This document shows positions 1 through 7,996 of a DNA stretch of 14,068 nucleotides, one piece after another. The notes under the pieces are model-generated. The model had not been told where the DNA came from. It was given only the letters and a program-made list of their open reading frames with translations, and ran no database searches. The stretch covers positions 1 through 14,068 of the forward strand of contig CALFIE010000064.1 of NCBI GenBank assembly GCA_937876095.1, written 5' to 3'. The stretch is from an uncultured Flavobacteriales bacterium (lineage in GTDB: Bacteria > Bacteroidota > Bacteroidia > Flavobacteriales > Weeksellaceae). Each line of letters starts with the position of its first letter. Position 1 is the first letter of the stretch. A program made the translations under genes and the position numbers.

Positions 1-2138
1 AGCATCGCAATTCCTGCACTTGGTCCATCTTTCGGAGTGGCTCCTTCTGGAACGTGAACGTGGATGTTTTTGTTCTCGATATCTTCCAGAGAAATTCCCA
101 GACTATCGTGTTTCGCTTTGATGTATTCTAGCGAAATGGTGGCAGATTCTTTCATCACCGTTCCCAGATTTCCGGTCATCGTAAGTTGTCCTTTTCCTTT
201 ACTTAGAATACTTTCTATAAATAAAATATCACCACCAACCGAAGTCCAAGCCAAACCTGTAACTACACCAGGAACATCCATCATTTCAGAGAAATTTTTG
301 GACATCGGAACACCAAGAATTTCATCTAATTTTTCAATGGAAATTTTCTTTTCATATGGTTTCTCCATTGTGATTTGCAAGGCAGCCCAACGTGAAATTT
401 TGGCAATTTGTTTTTCTAAATTTCTTACACCACTTTCTCTGGTAAATGCTTCTATCACGTGTGCAATTTCCTTGTTCCCCAATTTATATGCGTCTTTTTG
501 CAAACCGGTTTCATCCATTTGTTTTTTAATGAGATGGCGTTTTGCAATTTCCACTTTTTCTTCTATGGTATAACCCGAAAGTTGAATGATTTCCATTCTG
601 TCTAGAAGTGGAGTTTGTATAGTAGAAAGCGAATTGGCTGTTGCTATGAACATTACTTTGGACAAATCATAGCCAATTTCCAGGAAATTATCGTAGAAAG
701 CGTGATTTTGTTCTGGGTCTAAAACTTCAAGAAGCGCAGAACTTGGATCACCGTGAACTCCAGTCCCGATTTTATCAATTTCGTCTAAAACAATTACAGG
801 ATTAGAAGTCCCAGATTTTTTCAGGGCTTGCAAAAGTCTTCCTGCCATTGCTCCAATATAGGTTTTTCGGTGACCACGAATTTCAGATTCATCGTGCAAA
901 CCGCCCAAACTCATTCGTACATATTTTCTGCCAAGTGCATCTGCAATCGATTTTCCGAGAGAAGTTTTACCAACTCCAGGTGGACCAACCAAACACAAAA
1001 TTGGAGATTTCATATTATTTTTGAGTTTCAGAACTGCCATATGTTCTAAAATTCTTTTTTTGATGTCTTCTAAACCGAAATGATCTTTATTAAGAATTTT
1101 TTCTGCTTTTGGAATATCAAAAATATCTTTGGAATAGGTATTCCAAGGTAAATCTGTGAAAAAATCCAGGTAATTTCTCTGTACATTGTAATCGGGAGAG
1201 TTGGGATTGTGACGTTGCAATCTTTTCAGTTCTTTCTCGAAATGCTCTTGGATTTCTGGACTCCATGTAATTTTTTCTGCTTTTTTTCTCAAGTCATCTA
1301 CATCGGTTTCGGTTCCGCCACCTAATTCTTCTTGTATGGTTCTAATTTGCTGATTCAGAAAATATTCGCGCTGTTGTTTATCGAGGTCTTTTGATGTTTT
1401 CTGATGAATTTGGTTGCGCAATTCTAATTTTCTGAAATCATCGTGCATCAACTCATAGCATTTGTTGGCTCTGGTCATAAAACTTTTCTCTTCTAGCAAG
1501 AGTTGTTTTTCCGCTGCAGGAAAATTTGCATTGGTACAGATGAAATTCAGTAAATCCTCATTATCATTCATATTTTTGATGGCAAAATTGGCTGCATTTG
1601 GAATATTGGGATCCAGTTCTACAATTTTGATGGCGAGTTCTTTTATATTGGCAAGAAGAGCCTCATATTCTTCTTTGTTTTTAGAAGAAGTATCTTTTAG
1701 TTTGGTAATTTCTGCTTTGAAATACGGTTTGTTCGCTACAAAATTTTTGATTTTGAAACGCTGAAAACCACGGGTAATTGCAGTAACATTACCTTCTGGT
1801 AATTTGATGATTTTGATGATTTTTGCGAGTGTACCAACTGTGTAAAGGTCTTTTTCTGTTGGTTGGTCTATGTTGGAGTTTTTCTGACTAAGAATTCCAA
1901 TAAATTCGTTATTTTTTTGTGCTTCTTCTAGTAGTTTGATAGACATTTCTCTACCTGCAGTAATCGGGATGACTACTTTTGGGAACATCACCATATTTCT
2001 GACCGGCAAAATGGGGAATGTTTTCTGTTCCTTGTTTTTGGAGGTATCCATAATATGTTCTATGTTTATTTCTTCGGTTACGATGCTGAAACCATCGTCT
2101 AAAATTTCTTCAAAATTGATGTCGTCAAAGTGTGTCAT
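1..2138 (-). CDS. lon: Lon, ATP-dependent serine protease (C-terminus cut off by window edge)
   Basis: Cytoplasmic AAA+ protease that unfolds and degrades damaged and regulatory proteins. Read on the minus strand from ATG at 2138-2136, 712 codons are present. The LON substrate-binding domain begins with FPILPVRN (residues 41-48). The AAA+ module has Walker A GPPGVGKTS at 385-393 (lysine 391, codon near 969) and Walker B VIVLDEIDK with D452/E453 (780-785). The proteolytic domain reaches the PKDGPSAG motif, with catalytic Ser707 at 18-20. Residue numbers run about 28-29 ahead of E. coli Lon because of a longer N-terminus, as seen in other Bacteroidota Lon proteins. The catalytic lysine and roughly the last 90-100 residues lie outside the window. 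The gene is divergent from the PpiD-like foldase. Identity is certain. The start is the first in-frame ATG and could be shifted slightly. Confidence 0.97.
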   Translation of the reverse strand, partial: MTHFDDINFEEILDDGFSIVTEEINIEHIMDTSKNKEQKTFPILPVRNMVMFPKVVIPITAGREMSIKLLEEAQKNNEFIGILSQKNSNIDQPTEKDLYTVGTLAKIIKIIKLPEGNVTAITRGFQRFKIKNFVANKPYFKAEITKLKDTSSKNKEEYEALLANIKELAIKIVELDPNIPNAANFAIKNMNDNEDLLNFICTNANFPAAEKQLLLEEKSFMTRANKCYELMHDDFRKLELRNQIHQKTSKDLDKQQREYFLNQQIRTIQEELGGGTETDVDDLRKKAEKITWSPEIQEHFEKELKRLQRHNPNSPDYNVQRNYLDFFTDLPWNTYSKDIFDIPKAEKILNKDHFGLEDIKKRILEHMAVLKLKNNMKSPILCLVGPPGVGKTSLGKSIADALGRKYVRMSLGGLHDESEIRGHRKTYIGAMAGRLLQALKKSGTSNPVIVLDEIDKIGTGVHGDPSSALLEVLDPEQNHAFYDNFLEIGYDLSKVMFIATANSLSTIQTPLLDRMEIIQLSGYTIEEKVEIAKRHLIKKQMDETGLQKDAYKLGNKEIAHVIEAFTRESGVRNLEKQIAKISRWAALQITMEKPYEKKISIEKLDEILGVPMSKNFSEMMDVPGVVTGLAWTSVGGDILFIESILSKGKGQLTMTGNLGTVMKESATISLEYIKAKHDSLGISLEDIENKNIHVHVPEGATPKDGPSAGIAM

Positions 2139-2149
2139 ATATTTTGGTG

Positions 2150-2164
2150 ATGACAATTTGTCAT
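2150..2164. promoter_or_regulatory. 15-base palindrome just upstream of lon, possible operator
   Basis: ATGACAATTTGTCAT is a perfect inverted repeat (7-base arms around a single T) lying 12 bases upstream of the lon start codon. Its position, in the probable lon leader or promoter, is what an autoregulator or stress-regulator site would have. No regulator is identified, and in AT-rich DNA a palindrome of this length can occur by chance. Confidence 0.3.
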
Positions 2165-2323
2165 TTTTTAATTAGTTGTGTGCGCAAGTTGCTTACAATT
2201 TCTGATAAGATTACTTGCAAAGAATAGGTGCAGGTAATTTCGCAAGACTTGTGCCAATAATTATTTGGGACAAAATTTCAGTTTTTGGTGGCAAAAAAGT
2301 GATTTGTGCAGACTTTTGCAATA

Positions 2324-2394
2324 GGGATAGAAGCGATTACCCCGCAACTTGCGACTGCAATTGCCGTGGAGTGAGGAGTAAAAGCGAATAGCCC
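2324..2394 (+). ncRNA. Candidate structured RNA in the lon/PpiD spacer (possibly Flavo-1-like)
   Basis: On the plus strand, GGG (2324-2326) can pair with CCC (2392-2394). The segments AUAGAA and GAAUAG face each other as a purine-rich internal loop. GC (2333-2334) then pairs with GC (2384-2385), and UUAC-x-CC (2337-2343) with GG-x-GUAA (2375-2381). The enclosed 31 bases contain self-complementary GCAA/UUGC runs. The pattern GGGAUAGAAGCG ... AGCGAAUAGCCCG resembles, from memory, a recurrent intergenic RNA motif of Flavobacteria, perhaps the Rfam family Flavo-1. I cannot verify that assignment. No clear promoter or U-tract terminator flanks it, so it might also be part of the 5' leader of the downstream gene. 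Confidence 0.4.
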
Positions 2395-2473
2395 GACCCG
2401 AGAATTGGGATTGAAATGGAGAGGGAATTGCCAAAAAAATAGGATAATATTTCTCTATTTTCTTAAAAATGTG

Positions 2474-2481
2474 TATTTTCG
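2474..2481 (+). promoter_or_regulatory. Probable -7 promoter element of the PpiD-like gene
   Basis: TATTTTCG matches the Bacteroidota -7 consensus TAnnTTTG except at one base and lies 27 bases upstream of the ATG. There is no good TTTG -33 box at the usual distance, only T-rich sequence, so this call is tentative. Confidence 0.35.
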
Positions 2482-2508
2482 CAGACTGATAAAAATATTT
2501 AAAATAAA

Positions 2509-4653
2509 ATGGCAGTTTTAACTGAAATAAGAAAAAGACCTTGGCTTTTGATGGGTGCAATTGCAATTGCATTGTTGGCATTTTTGGTAAATCCAGAAAG
2601 TTTGAACAAAGTTTTCGGGAAAAATCCAAACGTGTTGGGAAAAGTAAATGGCGAAGAAATTACAAGAGAAGAATTTAGTGATCAATTATTTGTTTTGCAA
2701 CAACAAGCGCAACAGCAAGGACAACCACAAACTGGGCTCGAAGAACAAGCGTGGCAAATGATGGTGCAATCTAAATTGATTAAACAGCAATTCGAAAAAA
2801 TGGGTCTGAAACTGAACGATGATGTTTTTTGGAGCCAATTGCAATATGATCCTATGTTTGCACAAAACAAGGCTAATTTTGATGATAAAGGCAATTTCAA
2901 AATTTTAGAAATAAAAAAACAAATTGAAGATGCAAAAGCAGGTCAGCCAGAATTGTACAACAATTGGATGAAAACCAAAAAATCTATAGAATATAGAATG
3001 ATGGCAAGACAACTTTTTGCCAACGTTTCCAATGGTATTACCACCAGCAAAAAAGAAGCAGAAGAAATGATGAATTTGCGAGATCAAATGGCAACCATAG
3101 ATTTCGTGAAGGTAGATTACACTGCTTTTTCTGCAAAAAATCCTGTAAAAGTAACTACCCAAGATTTGGCTGATTATATTAAGCAGCACCCAATTACGTA
3201 CAAATCAGAAGCTACTAGAAATATCGGATTGGCTTATTTCCCTGCAAAACCAAGCGCAGAAGATGACGCAGTTGCATTGAGAGCAATTAATAAATTATTT
3301 ACTGAAGGTTCTGAAGCAAGTGGTGGCAAAGAAAATTTCCTGAATACTACCAATGATTCTATGTATGTAAGTTTGAATTCTGATTTGCCATTTAATCCGC
3401 AATATTTCTCACAAAATCAATTACCAGCAGGAATCAAAGATAAAATTGCTATAGCAAGTGTTGGTCAGACTTTCGGACCTTACAAAGAACAAGATTTCTA
3501 TGTAGTGTCTAAATTATTAGGGAAAAAAGCATCTGATTCTACACTTTCTAAACATATTTTGATTGCTTACAAAGGTTCTGAACGATCAACTGCAACCAGA
3601 ACCAAAGAGCAAGCGAAAAAAATTGCAGACAGTCTTTTAGCAGTAATCAAAGCAAATCCTGCAAAATTTGCAGAAGGTTTGAAATTGTCTGATGAACCAA
3701 ATGCTGTAGAACGAAATGGTAGTGTTGGCTGGACTACACCGCAATCTCAGTTTGCACCAGGATATCTGAATTTCTTGAGCAACAATGCAAAAGGAAGTAC
3801 AGGTTTGGCTGAAACCCAATTTGGTTACCACATCATCAATGTTGAAGATAAAAAAAGTGGAACTATGGGCTACAAAGTAGCCAATTTGGTAAAAGAAATA
3901 AAAGCATCTGATAAAACAGAAAACGTAGTATATACAAATGCTACCAAGTTTATTCAGCAAATACAAGGTAAAACTTTTAATGATTTTAGTAATGTAGCCA
4001 AAAAATCAAATTACCAATTTACTAATCCAAAATCTGTAAAAAGATTTGAAGGGAAATTACAAGGTTTAGGAACCGATAAAGATGATGAAGTAATTTCTTG
4101 GGCATTTGATAAGAAAAGAGAATTAGGTGATACCGAAATTTTCACAGTAGACGGAACTGGTGATAGAATTGTTGCTTATCTAAACGGAAAACAAGAGGCA
4201 GGAACAACAGATCCAGAATCTATAAGAGAACAAATTGAACCAACCGTAAAAAATAAATTATTAGCAAAGAAAATTGCTGAAAAAATAGAGGCTGCAAAAC
4301 CAGCAAGTTTAGATGCAGTTGCCAAATTATTTGCAACCAACATTCAAAATGCAGAAGTAAATATGGTAAATCCTCAAGTTGCAGGTTCTATGGAACCTAA
4401 AGTTTCTGGTGCTGCTTTTGGCGTTGCAAATGGTAAAATTTCTAACGCTATTGAAGGAATGACAGGTGTTTATATTGTGCAAAGAAAAGCATTGAAAACC
4501 AATAAGCAACCAGGTGATGCAAAACAAGTAGCACAATCTATCACCCAACAATCTTCGCAACAATTCGGACAAGGTATGCTGAAAAGTTTGCAAGATAATG
4601 CGAAAATAGATGACTACAGAATTGAAGTGTACGGACAAAGTGCTGCGCAATAA
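2509..4653 (+). CDS. PpiD/SurA-like membrane-anchored peptidyl-prolyl cis-trans isomerase (foldase)
   Basis: Predicted inner-membrane-anchored periplasmic chaperone of 714 residues that assists folding of exported and outer-membrane proteins. The short cytoplasmic start MAVLTEIRKRP is followed by one membrane helix (about 12-28). The SurA_N-type domain begins with the characteristic GKVNGEEITREEF (about 44-56) and contains a Gln-rich patch (about 64-75). A parvulin (PpiC) domain spans about 346-450, with SKHILIAY at its start, NGSVGWTTPQSQFAPG in the middle and FGYHIINVEDK at its end. A second, degenerate PpiC-like or C-terminal chaperone region follows. E. coli PpiD is 623 residues, so this is a somewhat longer version, as is common in Bacteroidota. 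The ATG is preceded only by A-rich sequence, normal for the group. The gene is monocistronic, with a terminator 29 bases after the stop. Its divergence from lon makes a proteostasis pairing. Confidence 0.9.
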   Translation: MAVLTEIRKRPWLLMGAIAIALLAFLVNPESLNKVFGKNPNVLGKVNGEEITREEFSDQLFVLQQQAQQQGQPQTGLEEQAWQMMVQSKLIKQQFEKMGLKLNDDVFWSQLQYDPMFAQNKANFDDKGNFKILEIKKQIEDAKAGQPELYNNWMKTKKSIEYRMMARQLFANVSNGITTSKKEAEEMMNLRDQMATIDFVKVDYTAFSAKNPVKVTTQDLADYIKQHPITYKSEATRNIGLAYFPAKPSAEDDAVALRAINKLFTEGSEASGGKENFLNTTNDSMYVSLNSDLPFNPQYFSQNQLPAGIKDKIAIASVGQTFGPYKEQDFYVVSKLLGKKASDSTLSKHILIAYKGSERSTATRTKEQAKKIADSLLAVIKANPAKFAEGLKLSDEPNAVERNGSVGWTTPQSQFAPGYLNFLSNNAKGSTGLAETQFGYHIINVEDKKSGTMGYKVANLVKEIKASDKTENVVYTNATKFIQQIQGKTFNDFSNVAKKSNYQFTNPKSVKRFEGKLQGLGTDKDDEVISWAFDKKRELGDTEIFTVDGTGDRIVAYLNGKQEAGTTDPESIREQIEPTVKNKLLAKKIAEKIEAAKPASLDAVAKLFATNIQNAEVNMVNPQVAGSMEPKVSGAAFGVANGKISNAIEGMTGVYIVQRKALKTNKQPGDAKQVAQSITQQSSQQFGQGMLKSLQDNAKIDDYRIEVYGQSAAQ

Positions 4654-4681
4654 TGCAATAACCAAAGTTTGATAAAATTTG

Positions 4682-4705
4682 AAGCGGCTATTTTGCCGCT
4701 TTTTT
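4682..4705 (+). terminator. Intrinsic terminator after the PpiD-like gene
   Basis: AAGCGGC (4682-4688) pairs with GCCGCTT (4695-4701) around a six-base loop TATTTT, and the stem runs straight into a T-tract ending at 4705. The short GC-rich stem plus T-run is a textbook Rho-independent terminator. Confidence 0.88.
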
Positions 4706-4732
4706 ACTGGTAGAACTTTGTGCAAATTATCT

Positions 4733-4740
4733 TATATTTG
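4733..4740 (+). promoter_or_regulatory. -7 promoter element for the mlaD-like gene
   Basis: TATATTTG is an exact match to the Bacteroidota -7 consensus TAnnTTTG. It sits just after the preceding terminator and 23 bases before the GTG start. The nearest TTTG (4717-4720) is only 12 bases upstream, too close for a standard -33 box, so the upstream element is weak or non-canonical. This probably drives the run mlaD, Fe-S protein and CCG protein. Confidence 0.6.
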
Positions 4741-4763
4741 TTACTTGAAAATATTTTAAAAAC

Positions 4764-5714
4764 GTGAAGATTAGTAAAGAATTAAAAGCAGGATTAATTG
4801 CAATTTTAGCTATTATAAGTTTCGTAATTCTCTTTCAGTTTATGAAGGGTAAAAACCTATTTAGTACAGATGATTATTATTTTGCAAAATATGAAAATGT
4901 AGAAGGTCTTGCTGTTTCTAATAAAGTGTCAATCAATGGTCTGAATGTTGGTCAAGTTGCCGAAATACAACCAGTAACACTTCCCAATGGTAAAATATAT
5001 TTCGTTGTTAAAATTGCGATAGATGATAAGTTTCATTTTTCAAAAAATTCAAATTTAGAAATTTTTGAACCTGGTTTTATGGCCGGGAAACAAGCCAGAA
5101 TCAATATTTCATATGGTGGAATTCAAGCAAAATCTGGAGATACACTTGCAGGAAAAAACCAAGAGTCACTTATGAACTCACTCTCTTCAAAAGTAGACCC
5201 TGTAAAAGACCAACTATCTAGTGTTCTGATGAAAGTAGATTCTACTTTGGCTTCTACTAATAAAATTGTAGATGAGCAGAACCGAAGAGAAATAAAAATG
5301 TTACTGGGAAATCTCAACCAAACAGTTAGCTCTTTCAAAGGAACTTCAGATGAGGCCAACAAATTATTGACAAGTAACGATTCCAAAATTGCATCAGTGT
5401 TGAACAATGCAGATAAAACAATGCTTTCAGCAACTTCTACTATCGACAAATACGGAAAAGTAGCCGATAATTTAGATGTGAAACAACTTAACTCAGCGGT
5501 AGAAAAACTCAGTCAAGTTTCTACGAAACTCGATAATGTTATTTCAGGAATACAAAACGGACAAGGAAGTCTTGGTAAATTGACAAAAGATGAAGAACTT
5601 TACAACAATCTTAACAAGACTTCTCAATCACTGAATTCTTTAATTATTGATTTGAAGGAAAACCCAAAAAGATACATCAATATCTCGATTTTTGGTAAGA
5701 ATAATAAAAACTAA
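4764..5714 (+). CDS. MlaD-family MCE-domain lipid-transport protein
   Basis: 316-residue inner-membrane-anchored protein, the periplasmic substrate-binding part of an MCE-type ABC transporter that moves phospholipids or other lipids between membranes. One N-terminal helix (about 8-26, AGLIAILAIISFVILFQFM) is followed by the MCE domain (about 38-115), with the typical VEGLAVSNKVSINGLNVGQV and a later FEPGFMAGKQARINISYGG. A long helical tail rich in Ser/Asn/Lys/Leu (about 140-295) is likely to form the oligomeric barrel or needle. It ends with the NPKRYINISIFGK signature seen in bacterial MlaD-like proteins. The start is GTG, since no in-frame ATG precedes the membrane helix. The permease and ATPase partners are not in the window. 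The 13-base gap to the next gene suggests co-transcription. Confidence 0.9.
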   Translation: MKISKELKAGLIAILAIISFVILFQFMKGKNLFSTDDYYFAKYENVEGLAVSNKVSINGLNVGQVAEIQPVTLPNGKIYFVVKIAIDDKFHFSKNSNLEIFEPGFMAGKQARINISYGGIQAKSGDTLAGKNQESLMNSLSSKVDPVKDQLSSVLMKVDSTLASTNKIVDEQNRREIKMLLGNLNQTVSSFKGTSDEANKLLTSNDSKIASVLNNADKTMLSATSTIDKYGKVADNLDVKQLNSAVEKLSQVSTKLDNVISGIQNGQGSLGKLTKDEELYNNLNKTSQSLNSLIIDLKENPKRYINISIFGKNNKN

Positions 5715-5727
5715 AATCTCCTAAAAT

Positions 5728-7065
5728 ATGCAATATTTGCCTAATATTCTGTTCGTTATTCTGCTTATTGTAGGATTCGGATTGTTTTTTAGAAGTTTAA
5801 ATGAAATTTACCGAAACATAAAACTCGGCAAAAAAATTAATCGTTCCGACAATCCATCAGAAAGATGGAAGACGATGGTTACAGTCGCACTCGGACAAAG
5901 CAAAATGAGTAAACGTCCAATTGCAGGATTTTTGCACGTTTTGGTTTATGTCGGTTTCGTTATCATTAATCTGGAACTTATCGAGATTATTGTTGATGGT
6001 ATTTTCGGGACACACCGTTTTCTTTCAGGTATTTTCGGACTTACTTTATACGGAATTTTCACTGCAATTTTAGAAGTTTTAGCAATATTAGTGCTTTTCG
6101 CAGTCGTGGTATTCTTTATTAGAAGAAATATTTTGCACGTGAAAAGAGTAAGTTCTGAAAGTTCCGATTTGAAAGGATGGGGAATCAAAGACGCCAATCT
6201 CATTTTAATTATAGAATTTGCTTTGATGATGGCATTCTTCAAAATGAATTCTTCGGAATATATTTTGCAGCAGCGTGACATTTTTCACGAAATTGGTAGT
6301 TTCCCAATCAGTAAAATGCTTTTTGTTCCAATTTTCGAATGGTTCAATTTCGAAAACGGTTTTTTACTTTTCGTAGAAAAAGCAGCTTGGTGGTTTCATT
6401 TCGTGGGTATTTTGTTCTTTATGAATTATTTGTACTATTCCAAACACTTACATATTATTTTTGCGTTTCCAAACACTTGGTATTCTAATTTGAAACCAAA
6501 AGGTGAATTTAATAATTTGGAATCGGTAACCAAAGAAATTAAGTTGATGATGGATCCCAATGCAGATCCTTATTCAGCAGCGCCAGAAAATGCGGGAACT
6601 CCAGAGAAATTTGGTGCAGAAGATATTTTTGATTTGAATCAAGTACAATTGCTCAATGCCTATTCTTGCACCGAATGTGGAAGATGTAGCTCAGTTTGTC
6701 CAGCAAATTTGACAGGTAAAAAATTGAGTCCGCGAAAAATAATGATGTCAACAAGAGACCGAATTGAGGAAGTGGGCAAAAACATCAACAAAAACGGAAA
6801 ATTTGTAGAAGACGGCAAAAAATTATTGAACGATTATATCACCAAAGAAGAATTGTGGGCTTGTACAAGTTGCAACGCTTGTGTAGACGCTTGTCCTATT
6901 CTCATAGATCCACTTTCCATCATTTTTGAAATGCGAAGATTCTTGGTGATGGAACAATCTGCAGCACCACAAGAATTGAATTTGATGATGACGAATATCG
7001 AAAACAATGCTGCACCATGGCAATACAACCAAGCAGATCGATTGAATTGGGTAAACGAAAATTAG
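5728..7065 (+). CDS. Membrane (Fe-S)-binding protein: NarI-like membrane domain fused to a 2x[4Fe-4S] domain
   Basis: 445-residue inner-membrane electron-transfer protein of the HdrD/GlpC-related class. About five membrane helices lie in the first half (roughly 5-24, 65-87, 100-131, 155-172, 219-237). Histidines H70, H224 and H240/H242, at helix ends or inside helices, could hold b-type haem as in NarI-like subunits (inference). The cytoplasmic half has two complete CxxCxxCxxxCP sites, C314-C317-C320-C324 and C379-C382-C385-C389, for two [4Fe-4S] clusters. The catalytic CCG domains that complete HdrD-like enzymes are absent here but are encoded by the next gene, so the two very likely form one complex that exchanges electrons with the quinone pool. 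The physiological donor is unknown. The stop codon lies inside the palindrome that fills the following spacer. Confidence 0.88.
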   Translation: MQYLPNILFVILLIVGFGLFFRSLNEIYRNIKLGKKINRSDNPSERWKTMVTVALGQSKMSKRPIAGFLHVLVYVGFVIINLELIEIIVDGIFGTHRFLSGIFGLTLYGIFTAILEVLAILVLFAVVVFFIRRNILHVKRVSSESSDLKGWGIKDANLILIIEFALMMAFFKMNSSEYILQQRDIFHEIGSFPISKMLFVPIFEWFNFENGFLLFVEKAAWWFHFVGILFFMNYLYYSKHLHIIFAFPNTWYSNLKPKGEFNNLESVTKEIKLMMDPNADPYSAAPENAGTPEKFGAEDIFDLNQVQLLNAYSCTECGRCSSVCPANLTGKKLSPRKIMMSTRDRIEEVGKNINKNGKFVEDGKKLLNDYITKEELWACTSCNACVDACPILIDPLSIIFEMRRFLVMEQSAAPQELNLMMTNIENNAAPWQYNQADRLNWVNEN

Positions 7066-7117
7066 ATAATTTGGAAATGAGGTAATTTGATAATGTAAAA
7101 TTATCTCATTATCTAAT
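7061..7117. repeat. Intergenic palindrome (AGATAAT-type) between the two Fe-S genes
   Basis: ATTAGATAAT (7061-7070) is the exact inverse of ATTATCTAAT (7108-7117). Nested inside, GAGGTAATTT (7079-7088) pairs with AAATTATCTC (7098-7107) with one G-U pair and a nine-base loop. The eight bases 7071-7078 bulge out on the left arm. The element fills most of the 75-base spacer and includes the upstream stop codon. There is no T-tract, so it is more likely a spreading intergenic palindrome or an mRNA stability/processing hairpin than a terminator. Confidence 0.65.
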
Positions 7118-7140
7118 TCTCCTATTAACAAATTATAATT

Positions 7141-7926
7141 ATGGATTTCACAATAAAAACAATGGCAGAATACGCTGCCGAAGGAAAATCTCCAGAAGTG
7201 CTTTTTTGGGTAGGTTGCGCCGGAAGTTTTGATGACCGTGCTAAGAAAATTACCCGTGCTTTTTGCAAAATTTTGAACAAAATTGGGGTAGAATTTGCCG
7301 TTCTTGGTCAAGAAGAATCTTGCACAGGCGATCCTGCAAAACGTGCCGGAAACGAGTTTGTTTTTCAAATGATGGCACTTACCAATATTGAAATTCTGAA
7401 TGCATACGAAGTAAAAAAAATCGTGACGGCTTGTCCACACTGTTTCAATACCTTGAAAAATGAATATCCCAATCTTGGCGGAAAATATGAAGTGATGCAT
7501 CATACGCAATTTTTGGTACAACTGATGAATGAAGGCAGATTGAAAATTGAAGGTGGCGCTTTCAAAGGCAAAAAAATCACTTTTCACGATCCTTGTTATT
7601 TAGGAAGAGCAAATAATGAATATGAAGCACCGCGTTTATTGTTAGAAAAATTAGATGCAGAATTGGTGGAAATGAAGCGTTGTAAAAGCAACGGTTTGTG
7701 TTGTGGAGCAGGTGGTGCGCAAATGTTTAAAGAACCAGAAAAAGGCAAAAAAGACATCAATATAGAACGTACTGAAGAAGCATTGGCTTTAGAACCCAAT
7801 GTAGTTGCAACAGGTTGCCCATTTTGTAATACAATGATGACTGATGGTGTGAAACATTTTAACAAAAATACCGAAGTTGCCGTAAAAGATATAGTAGAAC
7901 TTTTGGCAGAAGCAGAGGATTTATAA
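7141..7926 (+). CDS. CCG-domain (HdrB/LutA/GlpC-like) cysteine-rich Fe-S protein
   Basis: 261-residue cytoplasmic protein with two cysteine-rich CCG domains. The second is canonical: C152, C187-C188 (in LCCGAGGAQMF) and C226-x-x-C229 match the five-cysteine non-cubane iron-sulfur motif known from heterodisulfide reductase HdrB. The first is reduced: C26, a single C61 (ESC where CC is usual) and C98-x-x-C101. The protein is about the size of LutA/HdrB-type subunits. It follows the membrane Fe-S protein and should supply the CCG part missing from it, making a split HdrD-like or lactate/glycolate-dehydrogenase-like electron-transfer module. No flavin dehydrogenase partner is encoded nearby, so the substrate cannot be named. 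Confidence 0.9.
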   Translation: MDFTIKTMAEYAAEGKSPEVLFWVGCAGSFDDRAKKITRAFCKILNKIGVEFAVLGQEESCTGDPAKRAGNEFVFQMMALTNIEILNAYEVKKIVTACPHCFNTLKNEYPNLGGKYEVMHHTQFLVQLMNEGRLKIEGGAFKGKKITFHDPCYLGRANNEYEAPRLLLEKLDAELVEMKRCKSNGLCCGAGGAQMFKEPEKGKKDINIERTEEALALEPNVVATGCPFCNTMMTDGVKHFNKNTEVAVKDIVELLAEAEDL

Positions 7927-7936
7927 ACCAGACATC

Positions 7937-7981
7937 AGATTTTAGACATCAGATAATAGATTTGGTCTGAAATCTGAAATC
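7937..7981. repeat. Hairpin repeat, copy 1, with promoter-like loop
   Basis: An imperfect hairpin has left arm 7937-7954, the ten-base loop AATAGATTTG (7955-7964) and right arm GTCTGAAATCTGAAATC (7965-7981). The loop and right arm are identical to copy 2 at 8178-8223, while the left arm has drifted. The loop contains TAGATTTG, an exact match to the Bacteroidota -7 box, 32 bases before the next ATG. It has no good -33 partner. Confidence 0.7.
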
Positions 7982-7996
7982 AAACATCTTAAAAAT

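Larger units (their letters stand above)
2139..2508. other. Divergent lon/PpiD intergenic region (370 bases, no gene)
   Basis: No open reading frame with coding character was found here. The spacer holds the lon-proximal palindrome, a structured-RNA-like segment at 2324-2394, and the likely foldase promoter near 2474. A CGCAAGTTGC/GCAACTTGCG pair (2183-2192 and 2344-2353) forms a distant inverted repeat. On the minus strand, TATTCTTTG (2226-2218) resembles the Bacteroidota -7 box with one extra base and could serve lon. The middle is visibly richer in G+C than the flanking AT-rich ends, which fits a functional RNA or leader more than neutral spacer. Confidence 0.6.

Noticed and set aside
64..2175. 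Several plus-strand open frames of 73-169 codons in the first 2.1 kb
   Set aside because: All lie antisense to lon, whose Walker A, Walker B and catalytic serine motifs are intact on the minus strand.
2261..2629. A 122-codon minus-strand frame spanning the lon/PpiD spacer
   Set aside because: It overlaps the 5' end of the foldase gene in antisense, crosses the structured segment, and shows no recognisable protein features.
6823..7587. A 254-codon open frame on the minus strand across the two Fe-S genes
   Set aside because: It is antisense to two well-supported genes with intact cysteine motifs and runs through their palindromic spacer. Its translation is rich in Phe, His and Cys with no domain pattern, typical of a shadow frame.
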